From Bacillota bacterium (GTDB lineage Bacteria > Bacillota > Clostridia > TANB77 > CAG-465), in contig JAEWPS010000016.1 of NCBI GenBank assembly GCA_023460515.1, forward strand, positions 1 to 64,000: a stretch of 64,000 nucleotides of DNA, in the 5' to 3' direction. Below the pieces are notes generated by a model. The model saw nothing but the letters and a program-made list of their open reading frames with translations. It was not told the origin of the DNA and did no database searches. Made by a program: the position numbers and the translations under genes. Every line of letters starts with the position of its first letter. The stretch's first letter is position 1. Positions 19,602 to 28,025 of the stretch are shown here, in pieces.

Positions 19602-19640
19602 CCATGGGGTTGCAGGTTCAAGTCCTGTCACTCCGACCAT
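19602..19640 (+). repeat. attR-like repeat (tRNA-Pro 3' half)
   Basis: Identical to 15487-15525. No 5' half of a tRNA precedes it, so it is not a functional tRNA gene. Confidence 0.85.
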
Positions 19641-19861
19641 TTTAAAGGCTTTTCATAGCCTTTATTTTTTTATATTCGCCAATTTCACTAAATTTTTGCA
19701 TTCTCAACTTTTTCAAAATCTTCAACATTTCTATCGTTGCATTTATTATTTTACTCAATTTATTATTTTTTTAAATCCTAAAAATTATAATATTATACAT
19801 ATTAATTAACTAACAATATCTATAATCTTTCGTGTTACCAGTACAAAAAGTTGACATAAAC

Positions 19862-19890
19862 TTGACATTTAGATAAAAAAAAGGTATAAT
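19862..19890 (+). promoter_or_regulatory. Consensus promoter
   Basis: TTGACA (19862-19867), 17-nt spacer, TATAAT (19885-19890). Confidence 0.85.
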
Positions 19891-19897
19891 AACCAAT

Positions 19898-19950
19898 ATG
19901 AGTCAATTATGAACTCTTCGAATAACTATTTCGGAGGGTAGCCTCCGAAA
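19898..19950 (+). promoter_or_regulatory. Leader with two tiny ORFs and a GGAGG-containing hairpin
   Basis: A 4-codon ORF (MSQL) overlaps by ATGA a 10-codon ORF (MNSSNNYFGG, 19909-19941). The stop of the second lies in the GTAG loop of a perfect 9-bp stem (TTTCGGAGG/CCTCCGAAA, 19929-19950). The real ribosome site AAGGAGG follows. The layout suggests a leader-peptide attenuator or translational switch. Confidence 0.55.
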
Positions 19951-19968
19951 ATAAAAAGGAGGATTTAC

Positions 19969-20844
19969 ATGAATAATACCTTAGTATCAAATCATTTTGA
20001 ACTCGCAGATTTATTGAAATCTAAGTTAGGCGATGATGTAGACATTGATAGTATGGCAACACTAATGGGAAAAGTATGTGGAACTTACAAAGGTCAAAAG
20101 TTCAACATAACGTTTAAACGGAAAGCGTATCTTTTAATATCAATTGCTAACACAGTTCCCGATTTATTGAAAGAAATTGAGCCGGTTTTAAATGATGCTA
20201 TGGGAGAGCAGCCAATTTGTAGTTATTCTTTGCAAAGCGCTGGTCTTGAGGAAAATCAAGCAATGCCAACTATTGAATGGGACTTTGAAGACCCCGAAAG
20301 TAGAATAAAAGAAGTAGTCAACGGCAGGGCATTTTCGGATGGTGCTAAATTGCATAATTTAATATTATTTGGTAACAGAGAAATTGTAAGCTATGTTGAA
20401 GATGACAAAGCAAAGGCAGACAGAATCGCAAATGCTAGAATTTACGGTATTGATCCCGGTTATATCAAAGATCCTGAAAAAATAAAAAACATGTCTGAGA
20501 TAGACTTGTATTTCATGATTGAAACGTTAGGAGGAATAATGTTTTCTGCTTGGCATGCAACTAAACGAGACACTAAGCCTGCTGATTTAACAGAAGAACA
20601 ATATGCAATCGAGTTCTGCGTATATCAAACAAAAAAATTCGGTGTTGACGATTTACCCGAGCCAGAGATAGACAAGCACATTCCCAGAACCTCAAAATAC
20701 AATACTTGGTATACATTCTATAATAATCACTTTAAAAATGTTCTTAATAATGATCAATGGGACGCTTTTCAAATAGCACGAAAGGAAAACAAATGTGTTT
20801 CGGAGTTCATGCCTAAGGGTGACTGGAAAGATCAATTAAATTAA
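19969..20844 (+). CDS. Unknown soluble island protein (291 aa)
   Basis: Start ATG 19969 follows AAAAAGGAGG. No transmembrane segment. The sequence is acidic, with aromatic-rich stretches near the C-terminus (YNTWYTFYNNHFKNVL). Composition is visibly richer in G+C and in codons such as GCG, CGG, GAG and CCC than its neighbours, so recent transfer is likely. It uses one in-frame CGG (Phe-Lys-CGG-Lys-Ala) where a +1 shift would hit a stop, unlike the native genes. Own promoter, leader and terminator. Family not recognised. Confidence 0.75.
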   Translation: MNNTLVSNHFELADLLKSKLGDDVDIDSMATLMGKVCGTYKGQKFNITFKRKAYLLISIANTVPDLLKEIEPVLNDAMGEQPICSYSLQSAGLEENQAMPTIEWDFEDPESRIKEVVNGRAFSDGAKLHNLILFGNREIVSYVEDDKAKADRIANARIYGIDPGYIKDPEKIKNMSEIDLYFMIETLGGIMFSAWHATKRDTKPADLTEEQYAIEFCVYQTKKFGVDDLPEPEIDKHIPRTSKYNTWYTFYNNHFKNVLNNDQWDAFQIARKENKCVSEFMPKGDWKDQLN

Positions 20845-20864
20845 AAATATCTTTAAAAATATTT

Positions 20865-20922
20865 AAAATATAGCCATCATATTATACCTTAGATTTTAAG
20901 GCGTTTATGATGGCTATATTTT
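20865..20922 (+). terminator. Terminator
   Basis: 17-bp stem (AAAATATAGCCATCATA with its complement) around a 24-nt loop, 20 bp after the stop codon. Confidence 0.8.
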
Positions 20923-20984
20923 AAAACTTAATTACTATTTTATCTAAGTAAAAATAAATCGTACCATACAGTTTGATTTTTATA

Positions 20985-21040
20985 ATAGTTTTCCATAGTG
21001 TCAGCAACGTCCTTTATGCATAACAGTAAATTAACTTGAA
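20985..21040. repeat. End-relic repeat, copy 4 (most diverged)
   Basis: TAGTTTTCCATAGTGTCAGC then TAACAGTAAATTAACTTG. It lies in the gene-free gap 20923-21247, directly before a promoter. Confidence 0.55.
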
Positions 21041-21064
21041 AATTAACATAAAATATGATATAAT
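21036..21064 (+). promoter_or_regulatory. Promoter
   Basis: TTGAAA (21036-21041), 17-nt spacer, TATAAT (21059-21064). A leader of about 180 nt with an AGGAGG at 21109-21114 but no long ORF separates it from the next gene. Confidence 0.65.
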
Positions 21065-21247
21065 TACAAATAATTAATATGAACCATTACCAAAAATAAT
21101 TTTTAGGAGGACTTACTGCGCTTAGATTTGCATAAAATAATAATCCCTGCAAAAGTAAAAATTCGCAATTATTTCATTAAGGAAATTTGATTTTATTTAT
21201 CGTATTTTAGAAATATCTAATAATATTATGAAAGGAGTTTTCTTTTT

Positions 21248-21907
21248 ATGGGTAAAAAAAAGCGGAACGTACAATTAGACAAGGGATATATACAGGAACT
21301 TTGCGATAGTTATAGCTTGCCAGATTATGTAGTAAAGAAATATAATAAAGTGAAATTTATTATATTGTGTGAAGGTAGCAAAACCAGCTTTGATTATCTT
21401 ATATACTCTAAGGTATATCCAACTGCACTAATACTGCCATCAAATGGTAATATGGATGTGATTAATAAAACAAAGGGGCTTCGCAAAAAATCAAATATGT
21501 TCTACGGTATCGTAGATGGTGATGGTTTAAATTCTAGTCAGAGGCAAGTTTTAAAAAATGATGGTATATATTGTTTAGGAGTATATGCTATTGAAAATTT
21601 ACTAGCAATTGATGAAGTTGTTTTAATGATTATGAAATATCTAAACATTACGGATTCCATACGAATTTTAAGTGAGGTTAAAAACAAAGCATTTTGTCTA
21701 ACTCAAGAAAACGACAAACATTTAAATTTTAATAATATTCTTTTGCAGATCGATCCAAAAAAAGTAATAGGATTAATTATTAATGCAATAGGTGCCAAAG
21801 ATAGCGGATGGAAATACAAAGAAACTTTTTTTAATTTACTCGAACAAAATTCAACAAGAGAAACTTTATTAGGCCATATTAGAAAATATACACCTATTAT
21901 AGAATAA
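21248..21907 (+). CDS. Stand-alone TOPRIM-like (DUF4435/OLD-nuclease type) protein
   Basis: 219 aa. The pattern FIILCEGSKTSFDYLIY (Glu of a TOPRIM fold, residues about 37-53), then GIVDGDGLN (DxD-type acidic motif near 88) and YAIENLLA (near 117), resembles DUF4435 nuclease domains that usually accompany ATPases in defence systems. No ATPase is encoded next to it. ATG follows AAAGGAG. It contains CGG as codon 6 in a foreign-looking context (Lys-Lys-Lys-CGG). Domain assignment is by motif resemblance. Confidence 0.6.
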   Translation: MGKKKRNVQLDKGYIQELCDSYSLPDYVVKKYNKVKFIILCEGSKTSFDYLIYSKVYPTALILPSNGNMDVINKTKGLRKKSNMFYGIVDGDGLNSSQRQVLKNDGIYCLGVYAIENLLAIDEVVLMIMKYLNITDSIRILSEVKNKAFCLTQENDKHLNFNNILLQIDPKKVIGLIINAIGAKDSGWKYKETFFNLLEQNSTRETLLGHIRKYTPIIE

Positions 21908-21929
21908 TGTAAATAATAAATGTTATATT

Positions 21930-21973
21930 AAACAAAATCAGCTGAACTATTATCAAGTCAGCTGATTTTGTTT
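21930..21973 (+). terminator. Terminator
   Basis: 16-bp perfect stem AAACAAAATCAGCTGA with its complement, followed by TTTT. Confidence 0.85.
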
Positions 21974-22005
21974 TACTCAAATTATTTAATTTTAAAATAA
22001 TAAAA

Positions 22006-22171
22006 GTTAGATATAATGGCCATAACGATAAAACCTTTTTGTTAAGGTGGGCATCTTGTTGTATCTTTTAGGATTCTCTCATATAAAAAAGAGCATTCAA
22101 CACCGGATACAATATTCCTGATTCCCTATCGTTTAATTGTAGTTTTTTCATATAAGCTCATTATATCTAAC
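22006..22171. repeat. 166-bp unit bounded by 13-bp inverted repeats (MITE-like)
   Basis: GTTAGATATAATG at 22006-22018 and its exact complement at 22159-22171. The ends also contain TATAAT, so paired promoters are an alternative. A 26-codon minus-strand ORF (start MKKLQLNDRESG, near 22151) lies inside. Nothing else is recognisable in the gap 21974-22318. Confidence 0.45.
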
Positions 22172-22318
22172 TAATTATATTATATCACTTCTTTTATAAT
22201 AAGTAAATAAAAAATTCAAAAATTATTGTGTAAATTTTTGGCTTTTTTAGATTTTGTTTATATTCAAAATTTTATCTTTCAAGTCTTGATATTGAAAGCC
22301 AAATTTTTAAACATAAAA

Positions 22319-22930
22319 CTAATTATTTCTATCAAATAATTTATCATATATATAAATTAAAGGTATTAATAATGATCCCCCAATTATACATGTAACAAAT
22401 TGCAATACTCCCATTGAAAAAGAGAAATTTTCTATAAACTTCTGAGTTCCTGTAATTATATTAAAATTTAAAAACATTAAAAAACCTAAGTATATTATTA
22501 TAGCTTTTACTATTGCAGCTATTATTAATGACAATTCAAATCTTAATTTTTTACCTAAATGTAGTGATTTTATAAATGTTATAAGGGCTATATTACCTAA
22601 CCAAATAAAAAGAGTCATATATATAATATTTTTATTACTTGTTCCAAAAATCATACCAGTACTTAAAGTAACAATGCTTGGCAAAATTATTAAAGTTAAA
22701 ATATTCTTAAGTTTTGTTACATTAAGAGCAGAATAGATTAATGCTCCATTAACTATACCACCAACAACAAGTTGAGATATAATTGCTGACTTAATACCAA
22801 AATAACTAAGTAATGTTGGAAAAAATAATGGGCACACTATTGATAACACTAAAATAGCAATAAATTGATTTGTTTTAAAACTTTCGCCTAACTCATATTT
22901 TTTAATAACATATGTTTCTGATAAACTCAT
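22319..22930 (-). CDS. Integral membrane protein, possibly ECF-transporter S-component-like
   Basis: 203 aa with about six hydrophobic segments (starting near residues 22, 44, 72, 100, 130 and 172) and short loops. Size and topology resemble S components of energy-coupling-factor transporters, but no ligand signature is visible. Monocistronic, ATG 22930 after GGGAGAGGTGG. Confidence 0.45.
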   Translation of the reverse strand: MSLSETYVIKKYELGESFKTNQFIAILVLSIVCPLFFPTLLSYFGIKSAIISQLVVGGIVNGALIYSALNVTKLKNILTLIILPSIVTLSTGMIFGTSNKNIIYMTLFIWLGNIALITFIKSLHLGKKLRFELSLIIAAIVKAIIIYLGFLMFLNFNIITGTQKFIENFSFSMGVLQFVTCIIGGSLLIPLIYIYDKLFDRNN

Positions 22931-23167
22931 ATTATACCACCTCTCCCTTAAAATATTATTATCTACACTAATTAAATTTTACCATATAATCTTTTTTTAG
23001 TCAAACATTTCTTATTAAATGATTGAACTTTATTTTAATAGAAATACTTTATTATATTTAAGGTCTAACAAACATCTTGACAATTAAAACGATATAATAT
23101 ATAATTTTCTTAATTACATATTATACTTAAAATAAAAATTTATAATATATGAATGGTGGTGGAAGAT

Positions 23168-23425
23168 TTGGAAAGAAAAAAAACAAGTATGAAATTAGGA
23201 ATGATTAGTCTAATAGCTTGGATAATTCCTTTCGTCGGTTATCCAGTCTCAATAGCTGGATTAGTATTTTCAATTTTAGAAATCAAAGAAACTGGAACAA
23301 AAAGAGCTTATAATGCTTTAATACTAAATATTGTTGGTTTAGTTTTAACTATTATGAGTTCTATAATAGGACTATATATGAATTCAATGGTTTTGAATAA
23401 GAATATTTTATCATTTTTTTCATAG
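23168..23425 (+). CDS. Small two-span membrane protein (85 aa)
   Basis: Two hydrophobic segments separated by a polar Glu/Lys/Gly stretch, the pattern of small DUF4190-type membrane proteins. A TTG start at 23168 with GGTGGTGG upstream fits better than the ATG at 23153, which has no ribosome site. Function unknown. Confidence 0.5.
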   Translation: MERKKTSMKLGMISLIAWIIPFVGYPVSIAGLVFSILEIKETGTKRAYNALILNIVGLVLTIMSSIIGLYMNSMVLNKNILSFFS

Positions 23426-23427
23426 AT

Positions 23428-23472
23428 AAAAAATATTGATACATACCATTATGGTATATATCAATATTTTTT
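23428..23472. terminator. Bidirectional terminator
   Basis: AAAAAATATTGATA and complement with inner CATACC/GGTATA pairing, between two convergent genes. Confidence 0.8.
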
Positions 23473-23475
23473 TGT

Positions 23476-23934
23476 TTAACACATTTTAATTGCTTGTAAT
23501 AGTAATTCGTCTAAATTATCTATTGGATTTTTACCAAGTTCTACGTCATATAGCCAGTCTAAATATTTCATTTTGGGTGCATTTACCGGTCTGCCATATA
23601 TTATTTGGTTACCTTTTGCTTTTATCCAATATCCAAATTCAACATTAGTTGTATAAGCCGGCATATCTTGTAAGTCTCTAGGAATCCAAAATACTATAAT
23701 AGTAGCTTCAGTAAGTGCTTCTCTTTCCCACATCGCTTGATCTGTATAATCATCCTTTCCCTGTAATCCTTCGTATTCCGGAACATAGATTATTCCATCG
23801 AATCCTAATTGTTTTAACTTATTTATTGCCGATGGTCTCCATGACAACACTTTTTCACTTCTAGGTGTTGGACCAGCTAGAAAAATTGATTTTTTACCCT
23901 TTATTACTGCTTGATTTGAATAATTTATTAACAT
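23476..23934 (-). CDS. Nucleoside 2-deoxyribosyltransferase-like protein
   Basis: 152 aa. Pattern of the nucleoside 2-deoxyribosyltransferase-like family: FLAGPTPRS near residue 18, VPEYEG near 51, W-E-x-E-A-L-x-E-A near 69 and FGYWIKAKG near 100. Such proteins cleave or exchange N-glycosidic bonds of (deoxy)nucleosides or nucleotides. The start is the ATG at 23934 after AAAGGAG; the TTG at 23949 lies over that ribosome site. Divergent from a phosphoribosyltransferase gene, suggesting a small nucleobase-salvage pair. Confidence 0.8.
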   Translation of the reverse strand: MLINYSNQAVIKGKKSIFLAGPTPRSEKVLSWRPSAINKLKQLGFDGIIYVPEYEGLQGKDDYTDQAMWEREALTEATIIVFWIPRDLQDMPAYTTNVEFGYWIKAKGNQIIYGRPVNAPKMKYLDWLYDVELGKNPIDNLDELLLQAIKMC

Positions 23935-23951
23935 ATCTACTCCTTTCAAAT

Positions 23952-24004
23952 TATTGACAAGTAATTTTAAAAAATTTATAAATATTATATCACACTTGTC
24001 AATA
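23952..24004. promoter_or_regulatory. Inverted repeat in divergent intergenic region
   Basis: TATTGACAAGT (23952-23962) and ACTTGTCAATA (23994-24004) are exact inverted repeats 31 bp apart. On the minus strand the distal arm supplies a TTGACA -35 box. Possible paired operator. Confidence 0.45.
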
Positions 24005-24103
24005 TTTGTTAGTATTTAAATTATATTGTATTTATTAAACTGAAATGTTGCAAAGTTTTATGTGATGTGATATAATTTCTAAAATTATATTGAGGTGTTG
24101 TAA

Positions 24104-24625
24104 ATGAATGAAAAAATACTTTTTACAGAAAAAGAAATTAATGATAATTTAGACATACTTGCTAAAAAAATAGATATGCATATATCTAATCTACCAAAAG
24201 ATGAGCAAAATAAAGTTATATTTATTGGCTTGCTTACTGGTTGTATTCATTTTGTTAGTGATTTAACTAGAAAAGTAGAGTCAGATCACAAATTAGCATT
24301 TATAAAGGCTAGTAGTTATCTTAATAATAAAAGAGGGGATTTAACTATTGATATGAATATTACAAGTGTTAAAAATCATCATGTTATAGTATTAGATGAT
24401 ATTTGTGATAGTGGTATTACATTGAATTCTGTAGTTAATAAATTGTCTGAGAATACTCCACTTTCTATTAAAACGTGTGTGTTAGTTAATAAGCTAATTC
24501 CTAACAAACAACATTTACCAGACTTTAAAGTTTTTGACGTAGAAGATGTTTTCATATATGGATACGGATTAGATTACGACGAATATAAAAGAAATTTAAA
24601 AAATATACGAATAAAAATTGATTAA
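24104..24625 (+). CDS. Hypoxanthine phosphoribosyltransferase-like protein
   Basis: 173 aa type I phosphoribosyltransferase. The PRPP loop VIVLDDICDSGITL is near residue 107, and the N-terminal IGLLTGCIHFVSDLTRK matches the HPRT loop I region. It would transfer ribose-5-phosphate to a purine base. The C-terminal VEDVFIYGYGLDYDEYKRN matches the purine-binding end of HPRT. Divergent from the deoxyribosyltransferase-like gene. Confidence 0.8.
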   Translation: MNEKILFTEKEINDNLDILAKKIDMHISNLPKDEQNKVIFIGLLTGCIHFVSDLTRKVESDHKLAFIKASSYLNNKRGDLTIDMNITSVKNHHVIVLDDICDSGITLNSVVNKLSENTPLSIKTCVLVNKLIPNKQHLPDFKVFDVEDVFIYGYGLDYDEYKRNLKNIRIKID

Positions 24626-24651
24626 CTTATACAATATACTTGTTTAAATTA

Positions 24652-24680
24652 TTGATAAATTGGATTATTAATGATATAAT
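24652..24680 (+). promoter_or_regulatory. Promoter
   Basis: TTGATA, 17-nt spacer, TATAAT; 44 bp before the ATG at 24724. Confidence 0.7.
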
Positions 24681-24723
24681 AAATATATAATTATGCTTTT
24701 AGTAGCAAAAAGGGGAATTAATA

Positions 24724-24975
24724 ATGATAAAAGAATTTGAAAATGTAAAAATTGCTGGTATAGATTATGATTATATTGCAATTGATACAAAAAACAGTTT
24801 AATTGAAAAAACCTATATAATAAAAAACAAACATAAATATGAATGGAAATTTTCAGGGACTAATCAATTTGGTGATTGGGATTCATTCATTAATATATTA
24901 AATGGAAAAGAGTATACAAGTAGAGTTTATAGCAGAGATGTTATTGCTTTTATAAAAGAATTAAAAAATAAATAA
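24724..24975 (+). CDS. Hypothetical protein (83 aa)
   Basis: Small soluble protein, ribosome site AAAAAGGGG, own promoter and terminator. Tryptophan and aromatic residues cluster at residues 40-55 (YEWKFSGTNQFGDWDSF). Family not recognised. Confidence 0.6.
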   Translation: MIKEFENVKIAGIDYDYIAIDTKNSLIEKTYIIKNKHKYEWKFSGTNQFGDWDSFINILNGKEYTSRVYSRDVIAFIKELKNK

Positions 24976-24995
24976 GTTTCAAATATAAATAATTA

Positions 24996-25036
24996 AAACA
25001 AGAGCAAGGTAGAATTTCCTACCTTGCTTTGTTTTT
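24996..25036. terminator. Bidirectional terminator
   Basis: GAGCAAGGTAG paired with CTACCTTGC, A-run before and TTTGTTTTT after; between convergent genes. Confidence 0.85.
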
Positions 25037-25047
25037 AGTTTGAACCG

Positions 25048-26745
25048 TTAGATTTTAAATTTTCCAATTTCTTGGGTTAAGTTTTGAGCAATAAAGTTCA
25101 GCTGTTCTGCTGTTTTAGCAACATCTTCCATACCCGCTACTTGTTCTTGTGATGAAGCCGATATTTCTTCTGTTGCGGCAGAAGCTTGCTGTGATGATGC
25201 TGACATTTCTTGCATAACACTAACAATATCATTTTTCTTAGAAACCATCTGTTCATTCATTTCATTAATTTTGTCTACCTCATTTTTTAAATTTGAAATA
25301 GTATTTGAGATTTCTCCAAAAATTTCTTTTGTTTCATTTACTGCATTGTCTTGCTGAATTATTGCAACCTTTGTATTGTCCATTTCAGAAACAGCTTTCT
25401 TAGAATTGAGTTGAATGTCTTGAATAATATTACTGATTTCTTTTGCAGCATTAGCAGATTGTTCTGCTAATTTTCTTATTTCTGTTGCTACAACTGAAAA
25501 TCCAAGACCCGCTTCACCAGCTCTTGCCGCCTCAATAGATGCATTAAGTGAAAGCAGATTTGTTTGACTTGCAATTTGTGTAATTGTATTCATTATAACA
25601 TTAATTGCATTTGAACTTATATCTACTTCACTAATAGCATTACTAACTCTTTGCGATGCAGCATTGCTTTCTTTATTCTTTTCTGAAAGTAATTCTACAA
25701 TTTTCAGTCCTTTAGCGTTTAAAACAGATGCATTACTAAACATAGCAATAATATCATATATTGATTCTGATATTTTCTGTATATTTTCAGATAAATCCAT
25801 TGTTTTGCTTAATCCATTTTCCGCATCTTGAGATTGAACAACTGTTGCATCAGATATTTCTGTTAAAGCCCTTGCAACTTCTTCACCTGTTGCTGTTGTT
25901 TCTTCAGAAGTTGCCGCAAGTGTGTCTGCTGAAGTTGATAATTCTGTACAAATACTTCTAATCTTTAAAACAAGATTACTTAAATTTTCAGCCATTTTAT
26001 TCTGAGCATCTGCAAGTAATTGTGTCTCATCACCAGAAGTCATATTAGTACGAATAGTAAAATCTCCACTACCTATAGTTATCATTGAATCTACTACAAC
26101 TTTTATTCTTTTTGTAATTCTACGTGTTAATATTGTAGAGCTTATTGTAATTAAAACTGAAATAACTAAAATGAAAATAACAAGATATTTCAGGTGATCT
26201 GTAAGTTCTTCATTAATAAATTTACTTTCTTCACCAACAAAGAACATTCCAACTACTTTTCCGGTATTATCCTTAAGTGGAATATATACCGCTTCGTAAT
26301 CTTCATTCATAACCTTTACCGAACCCATATACTCATTACCTTTGTTTATAACTTCATCGATAACTTTCTCTAAAGCCTTGGTTCCTAAAATCCGCTGACC
26401 ATTTTCTTTGATATTTGTTGATACTCTTGTGTCGTTTGCAAATATTGTTACCGGAATTTTAATTGCTTCATGAATAGAATCTACTATTTCTGACGAATCA
26501 TTTATTAATTTTTCACCTTTGTATAATTTTTCGCCATCCAATTTCCAGTCACCCGGATACATCTTATCCACAAGATTAAGTCCTGTCTTAGCATTGTCAT
26601 TAAGCTGTTCATTGACTCTTTCATACAAACTTTCTTTCAGGCTCCAACTTGCTATAAATAAACTAGTTGAACCCATGATCACGATAGTTCCTAGAATAAT
26701 CATAAAGATTCTAACATTGATACTTTTTAACTTTGAATTTTTCAT
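25048..26745 (-). CDS. Methyl-accepting chemotaxis protein
   Basis: 565 aa. Transmembrane helix near residues 12-32, periplasmic single-Cache (sCache_3-type) sensor about 35-180, second helix about 185-207, HAMP about 208-262, then the long signalling coiled coil with the hairpin tip TNLLSLNASIEAARAGEAG near 390. No other chemotaxis gene lies in the window. It carries one in-frame CGG (codon 118, Gly-Gln-CGG-Ile) at a position that is commonly Arg in sCache receptors, with no frameshift. Codon choice looks somewhat richer in G+C than the neighbours, so later acquisition is likely. Confidence 0.95.
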   Translation of the reverse strand: MKNSKLKSINVRIFMIILGTIVIMGSTSLFIASWSLKESLYERVNEQLNDNAKTGLNLVDKMYPGDWKLDGEKLYKGEKLINDSSEIVDSIHEAIKIPVTIFANDTRVSTNIKENGQRILGTKALEKVIDEVINKGNEYMGSVKVMNEDYEAVYIPLKDNTGKVVGMFFVGEESKFINEELTDHLKYLVIFILVISVLITISSTILTRRITKRIKVVVDSMITIGSGDFTIRTNMTSGDETQLLADAQNKMAENLSNLVLKIRSICTELSTSADTLAATSEETTATGEEVARALTEISDATVVQSQDAENGLSKTMDLSENIQKISESIYDIIAMFSNASVLNAKGLKIVELLSEKNKESNAASQRVSNAISEVDISSNAINVIMNTITQIASQTNLLSLNASIEAARAGEAGLGFSVVATEIRKLAEQSANAAKEISNIIQDIQLNSKKAVSEMDNTKVAIIQQDNAVNETKEIFGEISNTISNLKNEVDKINEMNEQMVSKKNDIVSVMQEMSASSQQASAATEEISASSQEQVAGMEDVAKTAEQLNFIAQNLTQEIGKFKI

Positions 26746-26866
26746 TCTCTTATCCTCCTAAAAAATTATTTTTTGGAAACAATTAAAGTTGTAGATATAT
26801 TATATCACTTTTGTCGAATTATGTCAATGAAAATGTCATTATTTCAATAATTATCCAGGTTTTACT

Positions 26867-27592
26867 TTACATTTTAACTGCATATTCTAAAGATACCCAT
26901 CCACTTGGTGTTTTACCCCAACTACCATTTATTTCAAAAACATCAAAAATAGTACCATTTACATATCCACCTTTACTTCTTGCATCTGCAGATAACTCAT
27001 TTATTTTCTTTATTTCATAATTTGTGCCTGGCCCTTTTCTAACATTTACTCCATTAGGTGTGTTTACTTTATATCTGCCAACTTGATATACTTTAGTCTC
27101 CGGCTGTATTATAGTTCTATAATTACTACTGTCATAGGTTCCAATTGCGTTAGGAATTCCCATGTAATTTGCTGGGTTGAGTTTTTTTATTAAATTATTA
27201 TTGGTATCATATTCTCTTATTTCAACATGTGTATGCGGTCCAGTAGACATTCCTGTTGATCCCATAATTCCAATTATAGTTGCCGGCTTAACACTTTGAC
27301 CAACCATTACATTTATACTATCTAAATGTGCAAGAAATACTTTTTTATACCCATTATTATTAATATCAAATTTTATTGATACATATAATCCGAACCCCTG
27401 TTTTTTGTCATTTATATTTTCCCATCCTGCATATGAAACTGTTCCATAGCAAATGCTATATACACTTGGATTTACTGAGTTTCCCATATCTAAGCCATCA
27501 TGTCTTCCACTTGCATATCTATTATCTAGTATCCCGTAAGGATATGTTATTTTAAATATACCTTCAAAAGGTAGTTTTGTTATATATTTCAT
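26867..27592 (-). CDS. M23 metallopeptidase with C-terminal SH3 domain (endolysin-like)
   Basis: 241 aa, no signal peptide. LytM/M23 zinc motifs: RHDGLDMG near residue 30, FLAHLD near 86, and PHTHVEI near 119. The C-terminal residues about 170-241 form a bacterial SH3-type wall-binding domain (GVNVRKGPGTNYEI, WVSLEYAV). Lack of an export signal fits a phage-type endolysin. Its start overlaps the stop of an 18-aa ORF by one base (TAATG). Confidence 0.85.
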   Translation of the reverse strand: MKYITKLPFEGIFKITYPYGILDNRYASGRHDGLDMGNSVNPSVYSICYGTVSYAGWENINDKKQGFGLYVSIKFDINNNGYKKVFLAHLDSINVMVGQSVKPATIIGIMGSTGMSTGPHTHVEIREYDTNNNLIKKLNPANYMGIPNAIGTYDSSNYRTIIQPETKVYQVGRYKVNTPNGVNVRKGPGTNYEIKKINELSADARSKGGYVNGTIFDVFEINGSWGKTPSGWVSLEYAVKM

Positions 27593-27648
27593 TATTCTTC
27601 AACCTCCTTTGCTATATCGTCCATTGTTTCTATTCTTTCTTCATTCAT
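27592..27648 (-). CDS. 18-aa acidic mini-ORF coupled to the endolysin
   Basis: MNEERIETMDDIAKEVEE with a strong AGGAGG ribosome site. Its stop overlaps the downstream start, so its role may be translational coupling. Confidence 0.45.
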   Translation of the reverse strand: MNEERIETMDDIAKEVEE

Positions 27649-27806
27649 AATTAAACCTCCTACATATAGTTTATGATATATTTAAATATTTGTGTATAGA
27701 TAAAAAGGAGTTGTCCTCTAATTTTACTTTTAGTTTAACCAATAAATATGTATATTCATATAATATACCAAGATACCCTTTGTATCTTAGAAAAGGTGGC
27801 ATCAAA

Positions 27807-28025
27807 TTGAGAAGGATCTTAAAGTTTTTTTGTATACCATTTATTATTTCTTGCATTGCTTCAATATTATTCATGTACCACTTTTCTTGCTTATCTGTAA
27901 CTTCTGAAATAGTAGATTCCATGTTTATTTTCAAAATTATAGCTTTTATAATAATATTAATTGGAATATTCACAGATTCTACTTATTTTATTAGAGAAAA
28001 GTTAACAAAAAAGGTAAAGAAATGA
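27807..28025 (+). CDS. Small two-span membrane protein, possible lysis accessory
   Basis: 72 aa from a TTG start at 27807 after AAAAGGTGG. Two hydrophobic helices and a basic tail (REKLTKKVKK). The stop overlaps the next gene by ATGA. An upstream extension of this frame to 27690 has no coding character or ribosome site. Confidence 0.5.
   Translation: MRRILKFFCIPFIISCIASILFMYHFSCLSVTSEIVDSMFIFKIIAFIIILIGIFTDSTYFIREKLTKKVKK

Larger units (their letters stand above)
15487..19640. mobile_element. Integrase-less genomic island in tRNA-Pro
   Basis: A 39-bp identical direct repeat of the tRNA-Pro 3' end bounds 4.1 kb of cargo: an AlbA_2 gene, a DUF5677 gene and an anchored protein. No recombinase gene remains, so this is a relic of tyrosine-integrase-type insertion. 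Related end-relic repeats continue to about 21040, suggesting several successive insertions at the same tRNA. Confidence 0.8.

Noticed and set aside
19597..19809. Plus-strand frame starting MGHGVAGSSPVTPT
   Set aside because: Translation of the duplicated tRNA 3' end; no ribosome site.
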